The notes under the pieces were generated by a model that saw nothing but the letters and a program-made list of their open reading frames with translations, searched no databases and was not told the DNA's origin. The position numbers and the translations under genes are program-made. Of a stretch of DNA of 64,000 nucleotides, positions 35,696 to 44,700 are shown one piece after another; position 1 is the stretch's first letter, and every line of letters starts with the position of its first letter. Source of the stretch: Larkinella rosea (lineage in GTDB: Bacteria > Bacteroidota > Bacteroidia > Cytophagales > Spirosomataceae); NCBI RefSeq assembly GCF_003858635.1, contig NZ_RQJO01000010.1, positions 62,001 through 126,000 of the forward strand, written 5' to 3'.

Positions 35696-36121
35696 TTAAA
35701 AATAACCTTTACTGAAATTAGAATAGGCCACCTCCCACCCTTTATTTACTGACCGCCTGATATACAAGTAGTTATAACCACCACACAGCTTAAACCGGGC
35801 ACAGCTATGAGTTGTTTTAAATACAATCTCATCATTCGGCTGAGCTTTGATGATTACCTTATCGGCCAAGCCAGTGGATTTTGTTTCCAGGTATTTCGTT
35901 GCTACAACTTTATCGTTAATCCAAACCGATACAGTATCCTTGAAATCATTCTCAAAGTTAACTATTCGCGGAGAGTTGGGATCGTATTTTTCGATATGTG
36001 TGGGAAACCGGTCATTGACATAGACACTTTCAGAAACCGATACGCAATCCAGTTCTACATTCTGCTGACATCCAGCCAGCAAAATCGCAACTATCAATAG
36101 CCAAGCAAGTTGTCTCATCAC
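35696..36121 (-). CDS. Hypothetical lipoprotein
   Basis: The 141-residue protein begins MMRQLAWLLIVAILLAGCQQNVELDC. The lipobox LAGC places the lipid Cys at residue 18, so it is a secreted lipoprotein. The mature part has beta-rich stretches (VSVWINDKVVATKYLET, NYLYIRRSVNKGWEVAYSNF) and four more Cys, probably two disulphides. I recognise no family. Base composition is more AT-rich than the neighbours, as is the following 600 bases, suggesting accessory DNA. It converges on the patatin gene with a 17-base gap. Confidence 0.8.
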   Translation of the reverse strand: MMRQLAWLLIVAILLAGCQQNVELDCVSVSESVYVNDRFPTHIEKYDPNSPRIVNFENDFKDTVSVWINDKVVATKYLETKSTGLADKVIIKAQPNDEIVFKTTHSCARFKLCGGYNYLYIRRSVNKGWEVAYSNFSKGYF

Positions 36122-36215
36122 CTTTGCGGTTTTTAGGACGAGACCCGCAAAGTAGCTTTACCGTTGGAAATGAAGAATATACGGAAAGGAAATAGTATGT
36201 TCTGGTGAAATTAGC

Positions 36216-36422
36216 TTAAACTTTATACAAGTGTTGACGTTTTTTCAAATAATCATCCAGCGAAACCGTCGGTTCCTGCCGGGCCTTGACTTCATCATAC
36301 AATCGAATATCCTCCAGTTCGTCAAGATCCTCAAGCACCTGCTGCCATTGCTGCATCGGCAGAATAACAGAAACCCGCTTTCCCTGAGCAGCTATAATGT
36401 ATTGGGATTGAATCGCTTTCAT
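36216..36422 (-). CDS. Phd/RelB-like antitoxin, without adjacent toxin
   Basis: From the ATG at 36422 the protein has 68 residues. MKAIQSQYIIAAQGKRVSVILPMQQWQQVLEDLDELED matches the Phd/YefM/RelB-type antitoxin N-terminal fold (VILPMQQW... LEDLDELED), and the charged C-terminus would bind a toxin. No RelE, ParE, YoeB, Doc or VapC toxin gene lies downstream, where the next 94 bases are noncoding. The gene upstream (36430-36696), 7 bases away, does not resemble a toxin. It is probably an orphan antitoxin or regulator. An in-frame upstream start would add 21 hydrophobic residues and is less likely. Confidence 0.7.
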   Translation of the reverse strand: MKAIQSQYIIAAQGKRVSVILPMQQWQQVLEDLDELEDIRLYDEVKARQEPTVSLDDYLKKRQHLYKV

Positions 36423-36429
36423 GTAGCTT

Positions 36430-36696
36430 TTATTTCTTTGCTGTCTCTGAATAATGATAAATATGAATACCGAGTCGTACACCAATTCCAGCCATCAGCC
36501 TGTCTATCAGGTTCGATGCTGTTATTTTACTCTCAAATGAAGAATATTTCGTCGGGAAGTATATCTTGGGGAATAAACCGCTTAATGTAAAAATCATGCT
36601 CTCAAAAACCGGTAACTCCCAGAATGAGGTTTCTACTCCACGGGACATGGCTGCATCAAATAAAATGACATCCCCATCCAACCGATCATTAACCAC
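36430..36696 (-). pseudogene. AT-rich ORF remnant or short unknown protein
   Basis: The open frame runs from GTG at 36696 to TAA at 36430 (88 codons), and the frame remains open only 13 codons further upstream before a stop, with no ATG. The translation VVNDRLDGDVILFDAAMSRGVE has a weak likeness to the C-terminal half of YiiX/NlpC-P60-like hydrolases (HSFVVV then DGDVILFDA). It lacks a catalytic Cys and overlaps no partner. I interpret it as a truncated remnant. It could instead be a real short gene upstream of the antitoxin (7-base gap). Neither reading is secure. Confidence 0.3.
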
Positions 36697-36701
36697 AACA
36701 A

Positions 36702-37718
36702 ATGAGTGACTTAGCCTCTTTTGAGCAGGAATTGATCAACCCATCGGCGGCCCTGGTGGCCGATTTAACCGAACTGGACGGCGACATTATCATTCTGGGC
36801 GTGGGCGGGAAAATGGGGCCAGGTCTGGCGCGACTGGCCAGAAAAGCGATCGATCAGGCCGGTATTTCCAAACGGGTGATCGGCGTGTCCCGGTTTTCGG
36901 ACCCACAACTCCAGATCGAACTCGAAGCCGACGGCATTGAAACCATCTCCGCCGATTTGCTCAACGAAACCGATCTGGCAGCTTTGCCCGATGTCCGGAA
37001 TGTGCTTTACCTGGCCGGAACCAAGTTCGGAACAACGGGTAAAGAGGCCTTCACCTGGGCCATGAATGCGTATTTGCCGGGTCGGGTGGCGGAAAAATAC
37101 CGGCATTCACGGATTGTGGCCTTCTCGACCGGCAACGTCTACCCGTTTACGTCGGTAACGTCCGGTGGTGCCACGGAGGAAACCGCTCCCGAACCCGTTG
37201 GCGAATACGGCCAGTCGTGTTTGGGCCGCGAGCGGATTTTTCAGTATTTCGCGGAGAAAAACAACACCCCGACACTGATTTACCGCCTGAATTACGCCAT
37301 CGATCTGCGCTACGGTGTGCTGCTGGAAATTGCCAAATCCGTAATCGCCGACAAACCGATCGACCTTCGGATGGGCAACGCCAACGTCATTTGGCAGGGC
37401 GACGCCAACGAAATCGCGATCCGGGCGCTGCGTCACTGTGCGGTTCCGGCCAAATTGCTGAATGTTACCGGCCCCGAAACCGTCTCGATTCAATGGCTGG
37501 CGCAGGAATACGGCCGAATGCTCGGCAAGGAACCGGTTTTTATCAACGAAGCCCAGCCAACGGCTTTATTGAGCAACGCTTCGCAGGCGAATCGCCTGTT
37601 CGGCTATCCGCGCGTGACGCTGCGTCAGATGATGGAACTGACGGTTTTGTGGCTACAAAGTGGCGGAAAAATCCTGAACAAACCCACGCATTTTCAGGAA
37701 CGAACCGGCAAATTTTAA
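36702..37718 (+). CDS. Extended-SDR epimerase homologue with altered active site
   Basis: The 338-residue protein has the extended SDR fold. Its nucleotide loop is ILGVGGKMGPGLAR instead of the usual GGxGxxG, and it retains VLYLAGTKFG, FSTGNVYP and a C-terminal substrate half. At the catalytic YxxxK site it reads YGQSCLGRE (Tyr169, Cys173), aligning exactly with the common YGxSKLxxE, so Lys is replaced by Cys. It overlaps no neighbour and ends 11 bases before a DapA-family gene on the same strand. The pair may be a two-step sugar-acid catabolic unit. Whether the Lys loss abolishes dehydrogenase activity is untested. Confidence 0.85.
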   Translation: MSDLASFEQELINPSAALVADLTELDGDIIILGVGGKMGPGLARLARKAIDQAGISKRVIGVSRFSDPQLQIELEADGIETISADLLNETDLAALPDVRNVLYLAGTKFGTTGKEAFTWAMNAYLPGRVAEKYRHSRIVAFSTGNVYPFTSVTSGGATEETAPEPVGEYGQSCLGRERIFQYFAEKNNTPTLIYRLNYAIDLRYGVLLEIAKSVIADKPIDLRMGNANVIWQGDANEIAIRALRHCAVPAKLLNVTGPETVSIQWLAQEYGRMLGKEPVFINEAQPTALLSNASQANRLFGYPRVTLRQMMELTVLWLQSGGKILNKPTHFQERTGKF

Positions 37719-37729
37719 CATCAACAACG

Positions 37730-38800
37730 ATGACTTTACGGCCTGATATCCGGGATTTATTGCACGAAGGAACTGTCATTCCCGCCCACCCACTGGCTTT
37801 GGATCAAAACCGGCAATTCGACGAGAACCGGCAGCGGGGCCTGACCCGCTACTACATCGCCAGTGGTGCCGGTGGCGTTGCGGTGGGTGTTCATACGACC
37901 CAGTTCGAAATTCGTGATCCGACAATCAATTTGTATGAGACGGTTTTGCGGGTAGCCGCCGACGAAATCGCAGCCGCTAACCTGGATCGTCCGTTTATCA
38001 AAGTGGCCGGGATTGTTGGCCCTACCCAGCAGGCTATCGACGAAGCAACGCTGGCCCTCAAGTACGGATATGATCTGGGTTTGCTGAGCATGGGCGGTTT
38101 GCAGGGCTGGACCGAGGCTGCGATTCTGGAACGCGTCCGGACGGTCGCGGAGGTCATCCCGGTTTTTGGGTTTTACCTGCAACCTTCGGTGGGCGGACGC
38201 ATTTTCAGCTACGATTTCTGGTACCGGTTTGCCGAAATTCCCAACATTCAGGCGATTAAAGTAGCCAGTTTCAACCGGTATCAAACCCTCGACGTGGTGC
38301 GGGCGGTTTGCCATTCCAGCCGCCGGGAGGAGATTGCGTTGTACACCGGCAATGACGATAACATCGTGGCGGATTTGCTGACCGCTTACCGCTTTCCGAT
38401 TGACGGAAAAACGGTTGAAAAACGGTTTGTAGGCGGCTTATTGGGCCATTGGGCGGTGTGGACACAGAAAGCCGTCGAATTGCTGGCCGAAATTAAAACG
38501 TGTCTCCAGACCGATAACGCCGGGCTGGCCGAACTATTGACCCGCAATGTGGAAGTGACCGACTGCAATGCGGCTTTTTTCGATCCGGCCCACGATTTTC
38601 AGGGCTGCATTGCGGGGCTTCACGAAGTCTTGCGTCGGCAGGGCTTGCTCGAAGGGCGGTGGTGCCTCAATCCGGCAGAAGATTTGTCGCCCGGGCAACT
38701 GGAAGAAATCGATCGGGTTTATGCGGTTTATCCGCACCTGAACGATGACGCCTTTGTAAGATCGTTACCAATTAAAAATCAGACCGTTACCACTACATAA
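37730..38800 (+). CDS. Dihydrodipicolinate synthase (DapA)-family aldolase/lyase
   Basis: From the ATG at 37730, 11 bases after the preceding gene, the protein has 356 residues, longer than typical DapA (about 290). TIM-barrel signatures include HEGTVIPAHPLAL, YIASGAGGVAVGVHTTQF and the Schiff-base Lys in IQAIKVASF. It has no membrane segments. The family performs aldol cleavage or condensation on pyruvate-like substrates and includes lysine biosynthesis and sugar-acid aldolases. The co-oriented epimerase-like gene favours sugar-acid catabolism over lysine synthesis. Substrate unknown. Confidence 0.85.
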   Translation: MTLRPDIRDLLHEGTVIPAHPLALDQNRQFDENRQRGLTRYYIASGAGGVAVGVHTTQFEIRDPTINLYETVLRVAADEIAAANLDRPFIKVAGIVGPTQQAIDEATLALKYGYDLGLLSMGGLQGWTEAAILERVRTVAEVIPVFGFYLQPSVGGRIFSYDFWYRFAEIPNIQAIKVASFNRYQTLDVVRAVCHSSRREEIALYTGNDDNIVADLLTAYRFPIDGKTVEKRFVGGLLGHWAVWTQKAVELLAEIKTCLQTDNAGLAELLTRNVEVTDCNAAFFDPAHDFQGCIAGLHEVLRRQGLLEGRWCLNPAEDLSPGQLEEIDRVYAVYPHLNDDAFVRSLPIKNQTVTTT

Positions 38801-38822
38801 GCCACATACGAAGGAGCAGTTT

Positions 38823-39893
38823 TTAGTCAATGACCATCTTCCGGATTTTCCCGTTTTCGATGGTGTAGACGTGTTTGACCTGGCTATCGGCCACGACCAA
38901 GCCATCCTTATCTTTAACCAACTGGTGGACATCGACTTCGACATCGCCATTCGGCCGGAGCTGAAACGCAACGGGTGTGACTTTGGGGTCAAGTTCCCGC
39001 CATTGCCGCGTCCAGTAGTCCCGAACGGCCTCGTGACCGTGTACATAACCGCCCTCCCAGCCGTTGGGCCAGTCGACGTCCGAGTGCATCAACGCCAGCA
39101 CGCCATCGATCTCCCGGTTATTGAACGCTTCATACGCCCGATGGAGTAGTTTCAGATAGCTCACATGCCGGTCAATTACATCTGAAATAATTCGCCAGAC
39201 GCGTTCCGGTTCTATCTTATAACGGATGGAAAGCGCGTTATTTAACGAACGGCGCAGGAGCACAATTCCTTCCGAATGCCGGTGATCAAATTTCCGGGCA
39301 TGTTCGGTGACCATTTCGTCGTAAGTCAGAAAATGAAATTTGGTCTGGTTGTCGAAAACCGGTTCTTCATCGCCCTTTTCGATCCGTTGAAAATGCTTGT
39401 ACCCATCTTTGGCCAGGCTACCAAACTCGTTGCGAAAACCGGTATCTGCGTATATTTCCTCCACCAAAGCCTGATAATCCGTTACCAGTTTTTGTACGGC
39501 TTCATCGTGCGACAAATCCGTCAGCCACCAGTTCGTCAGGTTTCCTTTTTCCTGTTCGAAATAACGCTGAAAGGCGGTTTTGAATAAAAAGAGGTATAAC
39601 CGGTACGCCTTTTCCAGTTCACTTTCCGGCAAAAGTGCCGTGCTGTTGGACCGATGCCGATCGATTCTCAATCGAACAACGGGAAGGTCCGATTCGTTTA
39701 ACGAGCTGGCTGCGATGGCCTGTTCAATATCGGAGTCAACGGTTTTTAAGCCCCACAGGAAAAAAGAAAGATCCCTCATTCGGGTCCTTTTTCCGTCGGT
39801 ATCCAGCTGATGATACGGATCAAGGAGATCTGAAACCGGGTAAATCCCCTGCCCAAACCGAATCATCCGTATTTCTTCCTCCAGGCTCAGCAT
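38823..39893 (-). CDS. DUF5958 domain fused to a SnoaL/NTF2-like domain
   Basis: The 356-residue protein has an N-terminal segment resembling DUF5958 (EEEIRMIRFGQGIYPVSDLLDPYHQLD, then RDLSFFLWGLKTVDSDIEQAI) to about residue 75. A long helical middle follows. The C-terminal domain from about residue 240 has the NTF2/SnoaL fold (LKLLHRAYEAFNNREIDGVLALMHSDVDWPNGWEGGYVHGHEAVRDYWTRQWREL), ending in KHVYTIENGKIRKMVID. Such C-terminal domains are often polyketide-cyclase- or ketosteroid-isomerase-like, or simply small-ligand-binding. No secretion signal is seen. The fusion is uncommon in my experience, and the function is unknown. Confidence 0.75.
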   Translation of the reverse strand: MLSLEEEIRMIRFGQGIYPVSDLLDPYHQLDTDGKRTRMRDLSFFLWGLKTVDSDIEQAIAASSLNESDLPVVRLRIDRHRSNSTALLPESELEKAYRLYLFLFKTAFQRYFEQEKGNLTNWWLTDLSHDEAVQKLVTDYQALVEEIYADTGFRNEFGSLAKDGYKHFQRIEKGDEEPVFDNQTKFHFLTYDEMVTEHARKFDHRHSEGIVLLRRSLNNALSIRYKIEPERVWRIISDVIDRHVSYLKLLHRAYEAFNNREIDGVLALMHSDVDWPNGWEGGYVHGHEAVRDYWTRQWRELDPKVTPVAFQLRPNGDVEVDVHQLVKDKDGLVVADSQVKHVYTIENGKIRKMVID

Positions 39894-39957
39894 GTTCGAC
39901 TTATCTCACAATTGCGATACCAATGTAAGGAATTTTACCATTTCATCTATGAAATCT

Positions 39958-40824
39958 TCACTTCGTAAACAGCGCCCGGACCTCGGCAGGCCGGTCGGTC
40001 GTTAAAATATCCGCTCCCGTCTGAAAAAACGTTCGGTAATCGTTTGCCACTTCACTCAGCGGTTTTTCGTCCAGATTACCGGGGCCGAAAGTGCTGACCG
40101 TACACGGAATCCCATCCCGATGCAGTCGTTCGTAAAATTCGCGATTCTGCCGGGCCGACAATCCGATCAGGTGACGAAGCGACAAACCGGCTTTCTGGAG
40201 CGTTTCGCCGTGATTGGCTTCGTTGAAACCCACCGCAACCCAGACGTCGGGATAGTCTTTCCGGACGCTGAGCGCATCTTCCGTTGAGTAACAGATGATA
40301 AACACGCTGTGTAGCGCTTTTCGGTCCGCAATGGCTTTTATCACTTTCCGCAGATCAACACCCGGTTTCGCATCGATTGCCATCAACACCCGACCCGCGC
40401 CCCATTTCAGTACTTCGTCGAACAGCGGAATGCGCTGGCGGGTGGGTTTGCCTTGCAAATCGCGGAGAAAAACCGCCTTCAATTCGGCCCACGTCATGGC
40501 TTTCAACGAGCCTTTCCCGGTGGTCGTTCGTTCGATTTCATCGTCGTGCAGCATCGCCAGCACGCTGTCTCTGGTCATCCGGACGTCCATTTCAAGAATC
40601 GCTTCGGGAACCTGCTGGTAGGTATGCCGAAAAGTCTCCAGACTATTTTCCGTCTCCGAAGCCTGCGGACCGCCCCGGTGCGCCAGAATGAGCGGAATTT
40701 TACGATCCGGGCGATACGCAAAAACCGCTTCCAGTTCTTTCGCCGTCGTATATTTTGGCGCTTTCTGGGCAAAAACCGCTACTGAATGCAGTAAAATCGT
40801 GCCGATTAAAACTAGTTTTTTCAT
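39958..40824 (-). CDS. Glycerophosphodiester phosphodiesterase
   Basis: The 288-residue exported enzyme has a signal peptide (MKKLVLIGTILLHSVAVFAQ) and a GDPD TIM barrel. Its motifs are PLILAHRGGPQASETENSLETF (catalytic HR and EN), ILEMDVRMTRDSVLAMLHDDEIERTTTGKG (metal-binding E-x-D and H) and the later VLMAIDAKPG. It hydrolyses deacylated phospholipid headgroups to sn-glycerol 3-phosphate and an alcohol. It lies directly upstream of, and on the same strand as, an unrelated phage-free intergenic spacer carrying the terminator of the Oar-like receptor, not an operon with it. Confidence 0.92.
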   Translation of the reverse strand: MKKLVLIGTILLHSVAVFAQKAPKYTTAKELEAVFAYRPDRKIPLILAHRGGPQASETENSLETFRHTYQQVPEAILEMDVRMTRDSVLAMLHDDEIERTTTGKGSLKAMTWAELKAVFLRDLQGKPTRQRIPLFDEVLKWGAGRVLMAIDAKPGVDLRKVIKAIADRKALHSVFIICYSTEDALSVRKDYPDVWVAVGFNEANHGETLQKAGLSLRHLIGLSARQNREFYERLHRDGIPCTVSTFGPGNLDEKPLSEVANDYRTFFQTGADILTTDRPAEVRALFTK

Positions 40825-40831
40825 AATTCTG

Positions 40832-40868
40832 AGAAAAAAGAACCCCCACCGAAAGACTCCGGCGGGGG
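40832..40868 (-). terminator. Intrinsic terminator downstream of the Oar-like receptor gene
   Basis: On the minus strand CCCCCGCCGG and CGGTGGGGG form a GC-rich stem (40843-40868). It is followed by TTCTTTTTTC (40841-40832). It sits 66 bases or less from the receptor's stop at 40891 and before the GDPD gene start. Confidence 0.5.
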
Positions 40869-40890
40869 CGTAAAAAATACTGTTGACCGA

Positions 40891-43800
40891 TTAATTAAAG
40901 ATATACCGGATACCGATCTGCGCCTGATACACCGCATTGATGTTCTGGGCGGGTACAAACGAATCTTTCAGCAGAACCGTCTTTTTGTCGATTACCTGCG
41001 TGGCAATCCGGTACGACGGCACACCGGCCGTGCTGATACTTGCCAGCGCCAGCGGGTTGGAGGTAGAAGAGGAGGTCGACGCCGTCAGCGCGTTACCGAG
41101 TCCCCAGCTGTTGTTGAGCAGGTTACCAATGTTCAGAATATCAGCCCGTAGCTGGATCGTATTCTTCTTTCCTTTGGCTCCAACGGCTACGTAAAACTCC
41201 TGAATTACCGTGAAGTCGAAACGGGTCAACCACGGATACTGACCCCCATTCCGCTCGGCATACTGACCCCGACGGGTTTTCAGGTAGCTGTTGCCTTCGA
41301 TATAGGCATCGAAAGCCTGCTGCTGCTGCTCCGGCGAGTATGTTACCGCCGGATAGGCCGGGGTTGTGGCTGTTGCCGCCTGGGCAGGAACCGTCAGCGG
41401 CACGAACGTCAGTTCAGAAGCCGTTTTCGGAACGTACAGCAGATCGTTGGTCGTCTGTCCATCCAGGTTCACATCCTGGTTGTAGGTATACGAAATTTTG
41501 CCTCCGCTGGCCGAAAGCATACCGAGGGTAAAGATCGTGGCCCCTCCGATTTTACCACCGTAGTTAAGGCGGTAGTTCACATACCCCACAATCTTGTGAC
41601 GCAGGTCGTTGTCGGAATAGGCGTTTGTCAGGTAATTCTGACCGTAGACCGTCGGAACGTTGGCCTGCACGGTACTTCCTACGAAGGCGATGTCACGGGC
41701 TTCGCCGTAGGTATACGCCAGCATTCCGCCCAGACCACGGGCAGCCGGTTTTTCCAGTTTCGCCGTGATGATGTATGAACTCCCTTTATTGGTGTTTCGC
41801 AGTACAAATGCGTTACCGATATTGGAGTTATAATAGCGCGCTTTGTTCACCAGGTTGTCCTTTCCGGTACCGGTATTGGCAACGCCAAACGCCGGAAACA
41901 GTTGCCGGTTATCCGGACCGCTCAGGGTTTTGCCCGCAACGGGTGCCTGCAGGTTGGCATCGATGTAACGCAGTGCCTGAATGTTTTTATTGAAAATAAA
42001 CTCCAGCGATCCGATCAGTCCCCAGGGCAATTTCTGGTCGATGGCCAGGTCGGTTTTCCAGATTTGCGGGTATTTTAGATTCTGATCTTCGGCGTTGATC
42101 TGGTACGGAGGCAGATCGGCGATCGCAACGGGTTTGGGACGAACGGACTCCGGCAGCTTGCTGGGGTCGGTCACAAATGGGAATCGCGTTGTGTTGGTTT
42201 CGGTATAAGCGGCCGTATTCACCCCGTTGTTACCCAACTGGTTGGAAATCAGCACTTCCGGAATACGTGACACGAAAATACCGCTTCCGCCCCGAATCTG
42301 GGTCGTTTTATTGCCCTTCACATCCCAGTTAAAACCAACCCGGGGCGACAGCAGCAAACGGGCCTTGGGGAAGGTTCCGGTCGTCACTTGGTAGTCCTGC
42401 CCATTTTCGTTTTTGAAAGTCAAACCGGCCACAATCGGGTTGTTAAAATCCTTCGCCGTGCTGTTGTCGTACTGGAAGATATCTCCCCGCAAACCAACCG
42501 TCAGTTTGAAGTTCGGGCTGGCCTGGAATTCATCCTGAACATAGGCGCTGTACAGGTTACGTTTCAGGGTCTGCAAGGGTTCACCACCACCCGGAATGAG
42601 GGAAGTCCGCAGGTTATAGCGGTTCACCGTCACCGGCGACGTCGTGCTGTTCGGGTTGGTAATGGAAGCTAAAGCCGCCGTCTTGAAATCGTCGATGGAA
42701 TTGTACACATACACCCCGTTCGACGATGGGAAGAAGACGTTGTTCGACGTATAATGTTCAAAAACCAGACCCGCCGTAATCGTGTGTTTACCGGCAAAAT
42801 AGCTAAAGTTATTCGTGATGTTCATCGTCGAATAATTCAGTTTGTTGTTCGGCGTAAACGGATCAAAACCGATGGAGGTATACGTACTTCCGTCTTTCAG
42901 AATGTCGATGGTCGGAAACAAACCGGTTTTGTACGTCCGGTCTTCAATCTGCTTGTTGTAAGTGAAGATGAGGTTGTTGGCAAACTTGCTCCCGAAATTC
43001 GAGGTCAGCTCGGCCGCCAACGAACGGGTGTTGTCGGCAATCAGGTAGCCCGAGTTTTCCGGTGAGATCGCGCTGCTGCTGTTGGTCCGGTTTCCGTTCC
43101 CCGCCGTGTTGCTACTGTTGCTGTTGCTGATGATCGAGCCCGTTTCGGAGTTGTGGTGCGAATACCGGACCGACAGTTTGTGCTGATCGTTGATGTTGTA
43201 ATCCAGCCGGATCAATCCTTTGCGGCTTTTCACGTCGTTATTGAAGCCATCGTACGCGCCCAGGCTGCGGCCAAAATTGGTCTGCATAAACTGATCCAAG
43301 TCCTTCATATCCGCTTCTGTTACACGCGACACGTTACTGCCCGACTGCCCCCGGTTCAAGCTCCAGGTCAAAGCGGGGGTGCTGCTGTCGAACATTTCCC
43401 CGTTGACGAAGAAAAACAGTTTATTTTTGATGATGGGGCCGCCCAACCGAAAACCGTATGTTTTTTCGCTGACGTTGGGAGCCGGTGAAAGCAACGTTCC
43501 ATCCGCTTTTTTACCCACCAAGCTGTTGTTGCGGAAGAGTGTGTAAGCCGATCCCGAAAATTCGTTGGTCCCGGAACGGGTTACGGCGTTGACGCCCGCA
43601 CCCGTAAAACCCGACTGACGGATGTCGAACGGTGCCACGTTGACCTGTAACTGGTCGATGGCATCCAGCGAAACCGCCGTCGTTCCGGTCCGGCCACCGG
43701 CCAGCGCCGAGCTACCCAAACCAAAACCGTTGTTAAACACCGATCCATCGATCGTAAAATTGTTGAAACGCGGGTCCTGGCCGGCAAAAGACTGGCCGTT

Positions 43801-44316
43801 TCCGTACGGATTGTACTTGGAAATATCGGTGATCGACCGGCCAATCGTCGGAATGGTGTTGATGGCGTCGCGGTTGAAGGAAGCAGCCGCACCCGTCCGG
43901 TCGGAACTGAAAATAGCCCCCCGGTTTCCCGAAACGACAATCTCCGAAAGCTGGGTACTTTCGTCGGCCATCGCAAAATCGACGTTGGCGGCCGTACCTA
44001 AACTCGCCAGAATGTCACTTTTGACCTGTTCTTTAAATCCCACAAATGTTGCCGTAACGGTATACGGCCCTCCTACCCGAACGTTCGGGAATGTGTAACG
44101 ACCTTCGCTGTTGGTAATGGTTCCGTAACGAGTTCCGGAGGGCGTATGCACCGCAACAATCGTTGCACCGGGCAGGGCCTCTCCTTTCTGATCTTTCACG
44201 AACCCCGCGATTGAAGAAGAGGTTACCTGGGCTTGAACATTACTCCCGCTCAACAGGACAATGGCCAGTCCACTCAGTAACGTGACGAGGTAGACAAACA
44301 GTAATTTTCTGTTCAT
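40891..44316 (-). CDS. Oar-like TonB-dependent outer-membrane receptor
   Basis: From the ATG at 44316 the protein has 1141 residues; an upstream ATG at 44409 adds 31 residues not needed for the signal peptide. The signal ([30 protein letters not shown]) precedes a carboxypeptidase-like sandwich with [27 protein letters not shown], the diagnostic Oar motif. Then come a plug ([44 protein letters not shown]) and a large barrel ending GIRYIFN. In Myxococcus, Oar-type receptors are linked to protease export and to social behaviour. Here the ligand is unknown and no partner lipoprotein is adjacent. Confidence 0.9.
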   Translation of the reverse strand: MNRKLLFVYLVTLLSGLAIVLLSGSNVQAQVTSSSIAGFVKDQKGEALPGATIVAVHTPSGTRYGTITNSEGRYTFPNVRVGGPYTVTATFVGFKEQVKSDILASLGTAANVDFAMADESTQLSEIVVSGNRGAIFSSDRTGAAASFNRDAINTIPTIGRSITDISKYNPYGNGQSFAGQDPRFNNFTIDGSVFNNGFGLGSSALAGGRTGTTAVSLDAIDQLQVNVAPFDIRQSGFTGAGVNAVTRSGTNEFSGSAYTLFRNNSLVGKKADGTLLSPAPNVSEKTYGFRLGGPIIKNKLFFFVNGEMFDSSTPALTWSLNRGQSGSNVSRVTEADMKDLDQFMQTNFGRSLGAYDGFNNDVKSRKGLIRLDYNINDQHKLSVRYSHHNSETGSIISNSNSSNTAGNGNRTNSSSAISPENSGYLIADNTRSLAAELTSNFGSKFANNLIFTYNKQIEDRTYKTGLFPTIDILKDGSTYTSIGFDPFTPNNKLNYSTMNITNNFSYFAGKHTITAGLVFEHYTSNNVFFPSSNGVYVYNSIDDFKTAALASITNPNSTTSPVTVNRYNLRTSLIPGGGEPLQTLKRNLYSAYVQDEFQASPNFKLTVGLRGDIFQYDNSTAKDFNNPIVAGLTFKNENGQDYQVTTGTFPKARLLLSPRVGFNWDVKGNKTTQIRGGSGIFVSRIPEVLISNQLGNNGVNTAAYTETNTTRFPFVTDPSKLPESVRPKPVAIADLPPYQINAEDQNLKYPQIWKTDLAIDQKLPWGLIGSLEFIFNKNIQALRYIDANLQAPVAGKTLSGPDNRQLFPAFGVANTGTGKDNLVNKARYYNSNIGNAFVLRNTNKGSSYIITAKLEKPAARGLGGMLAYTYGEARDIAFVGSTVQANVPTVYGQNYLTNAYSDNDLRHKIVGYVNYRLNYGGKIGGATIFTLGMLSASGGKISYTYNQDVNLDGQTTNDLLYVPKTASELTFVPLTVPAQAATATTPAYPAVTYSPEQQQQAFDAYIEGNSYLKTRRGQYAERNGGQYPWLTRFDFTVIQEFYVAVGAKGKKNTIQLRADILNIGNLLNNSWGLGNALTASTSSSTSNPLALASISTAGVPSYRIATQVIDKKTVLLKDSFVPAQNINAVYQAQIGIRYIFN

Positions 44317-44700
44317 AAATAAGGATGATTTGGTTAAATTTGGTTTGAAGTGTATCCTAAACTCGCTACAGTTCACCACAAAGAAACGACATTTTTTTTT
44401 GTGACTCAAGCAGGTGTTCTTAGTAAAGTACTATAATAACATTTATACAACCAAGCAATCTGTAAAAACTCCATAAATCTGTTTTTATCGTTCAATTTTG
44501 GCATATTAATTTTTTATTACCTTTTTCCGGACGCCCCCCCTGTTTTTGTACCGTTTTTAGATAAACTACTATTATTCAGATATATACCGGTTTTTGTAGC
44601 CCGATTTATCCCTGCTCTGATTCTCCATTTCTGAACCTTTCTTTTTATCTTTCCGTAATAGAAAAAGGAAAATTATTTTGCGGTTACACCATCAACTGAC
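44317..44700. other. Divergent intergenic region, AT-rich, no gene seen
   Basis: The 384-base spacer between the Oar-like receptor gene and the SelD-like gene is AT-rich, with long T/A runs (for example CCCCCCCTG followed by T-runs near 44535). It holds one plausible promoter toward the receptor (44379-44409). Near the plus-strand gene TTATTTTGCGG (44672-44682) is a poor -7 match. I see no RNA gene or open frame. Confidence 0.5.
44379..44409 (-). promoter_or_regulatory. Possible promoter of the Oar-like receptor gene
   Basis: On the minus strand TTG (44409-44407) is followed after 20 bases by TTTCTTTG (44386-44379), one mismatch from TAnnTTTG. It predicts a leader of about 55 bases ahead of the start at 44316, supporting that start rather than the ATG at 44409. 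Confidence 0.35.

Noticed and set aside
36122-36215. Search for a toxin gene beside the antitoxin
   Set aside because: The 94 bases downstream have no open frame, and the upstream frame resembles no known toxin.
37217-37729. A long upstream extension of the DapA-family frame inside the epimerase gene
   Set aside because: The extension overlaps the conserved epimerase sequence in another frame, and the product from the ATG at 37730 has normal family composition.
44527-44545. GGACGCCCCCCCTG run as a possible polymerase-slippage or phase-variation tract
   Set aside because: It is a single C-run in a noncoding spacer with no adjacent repeat unit or coding frame to switch.
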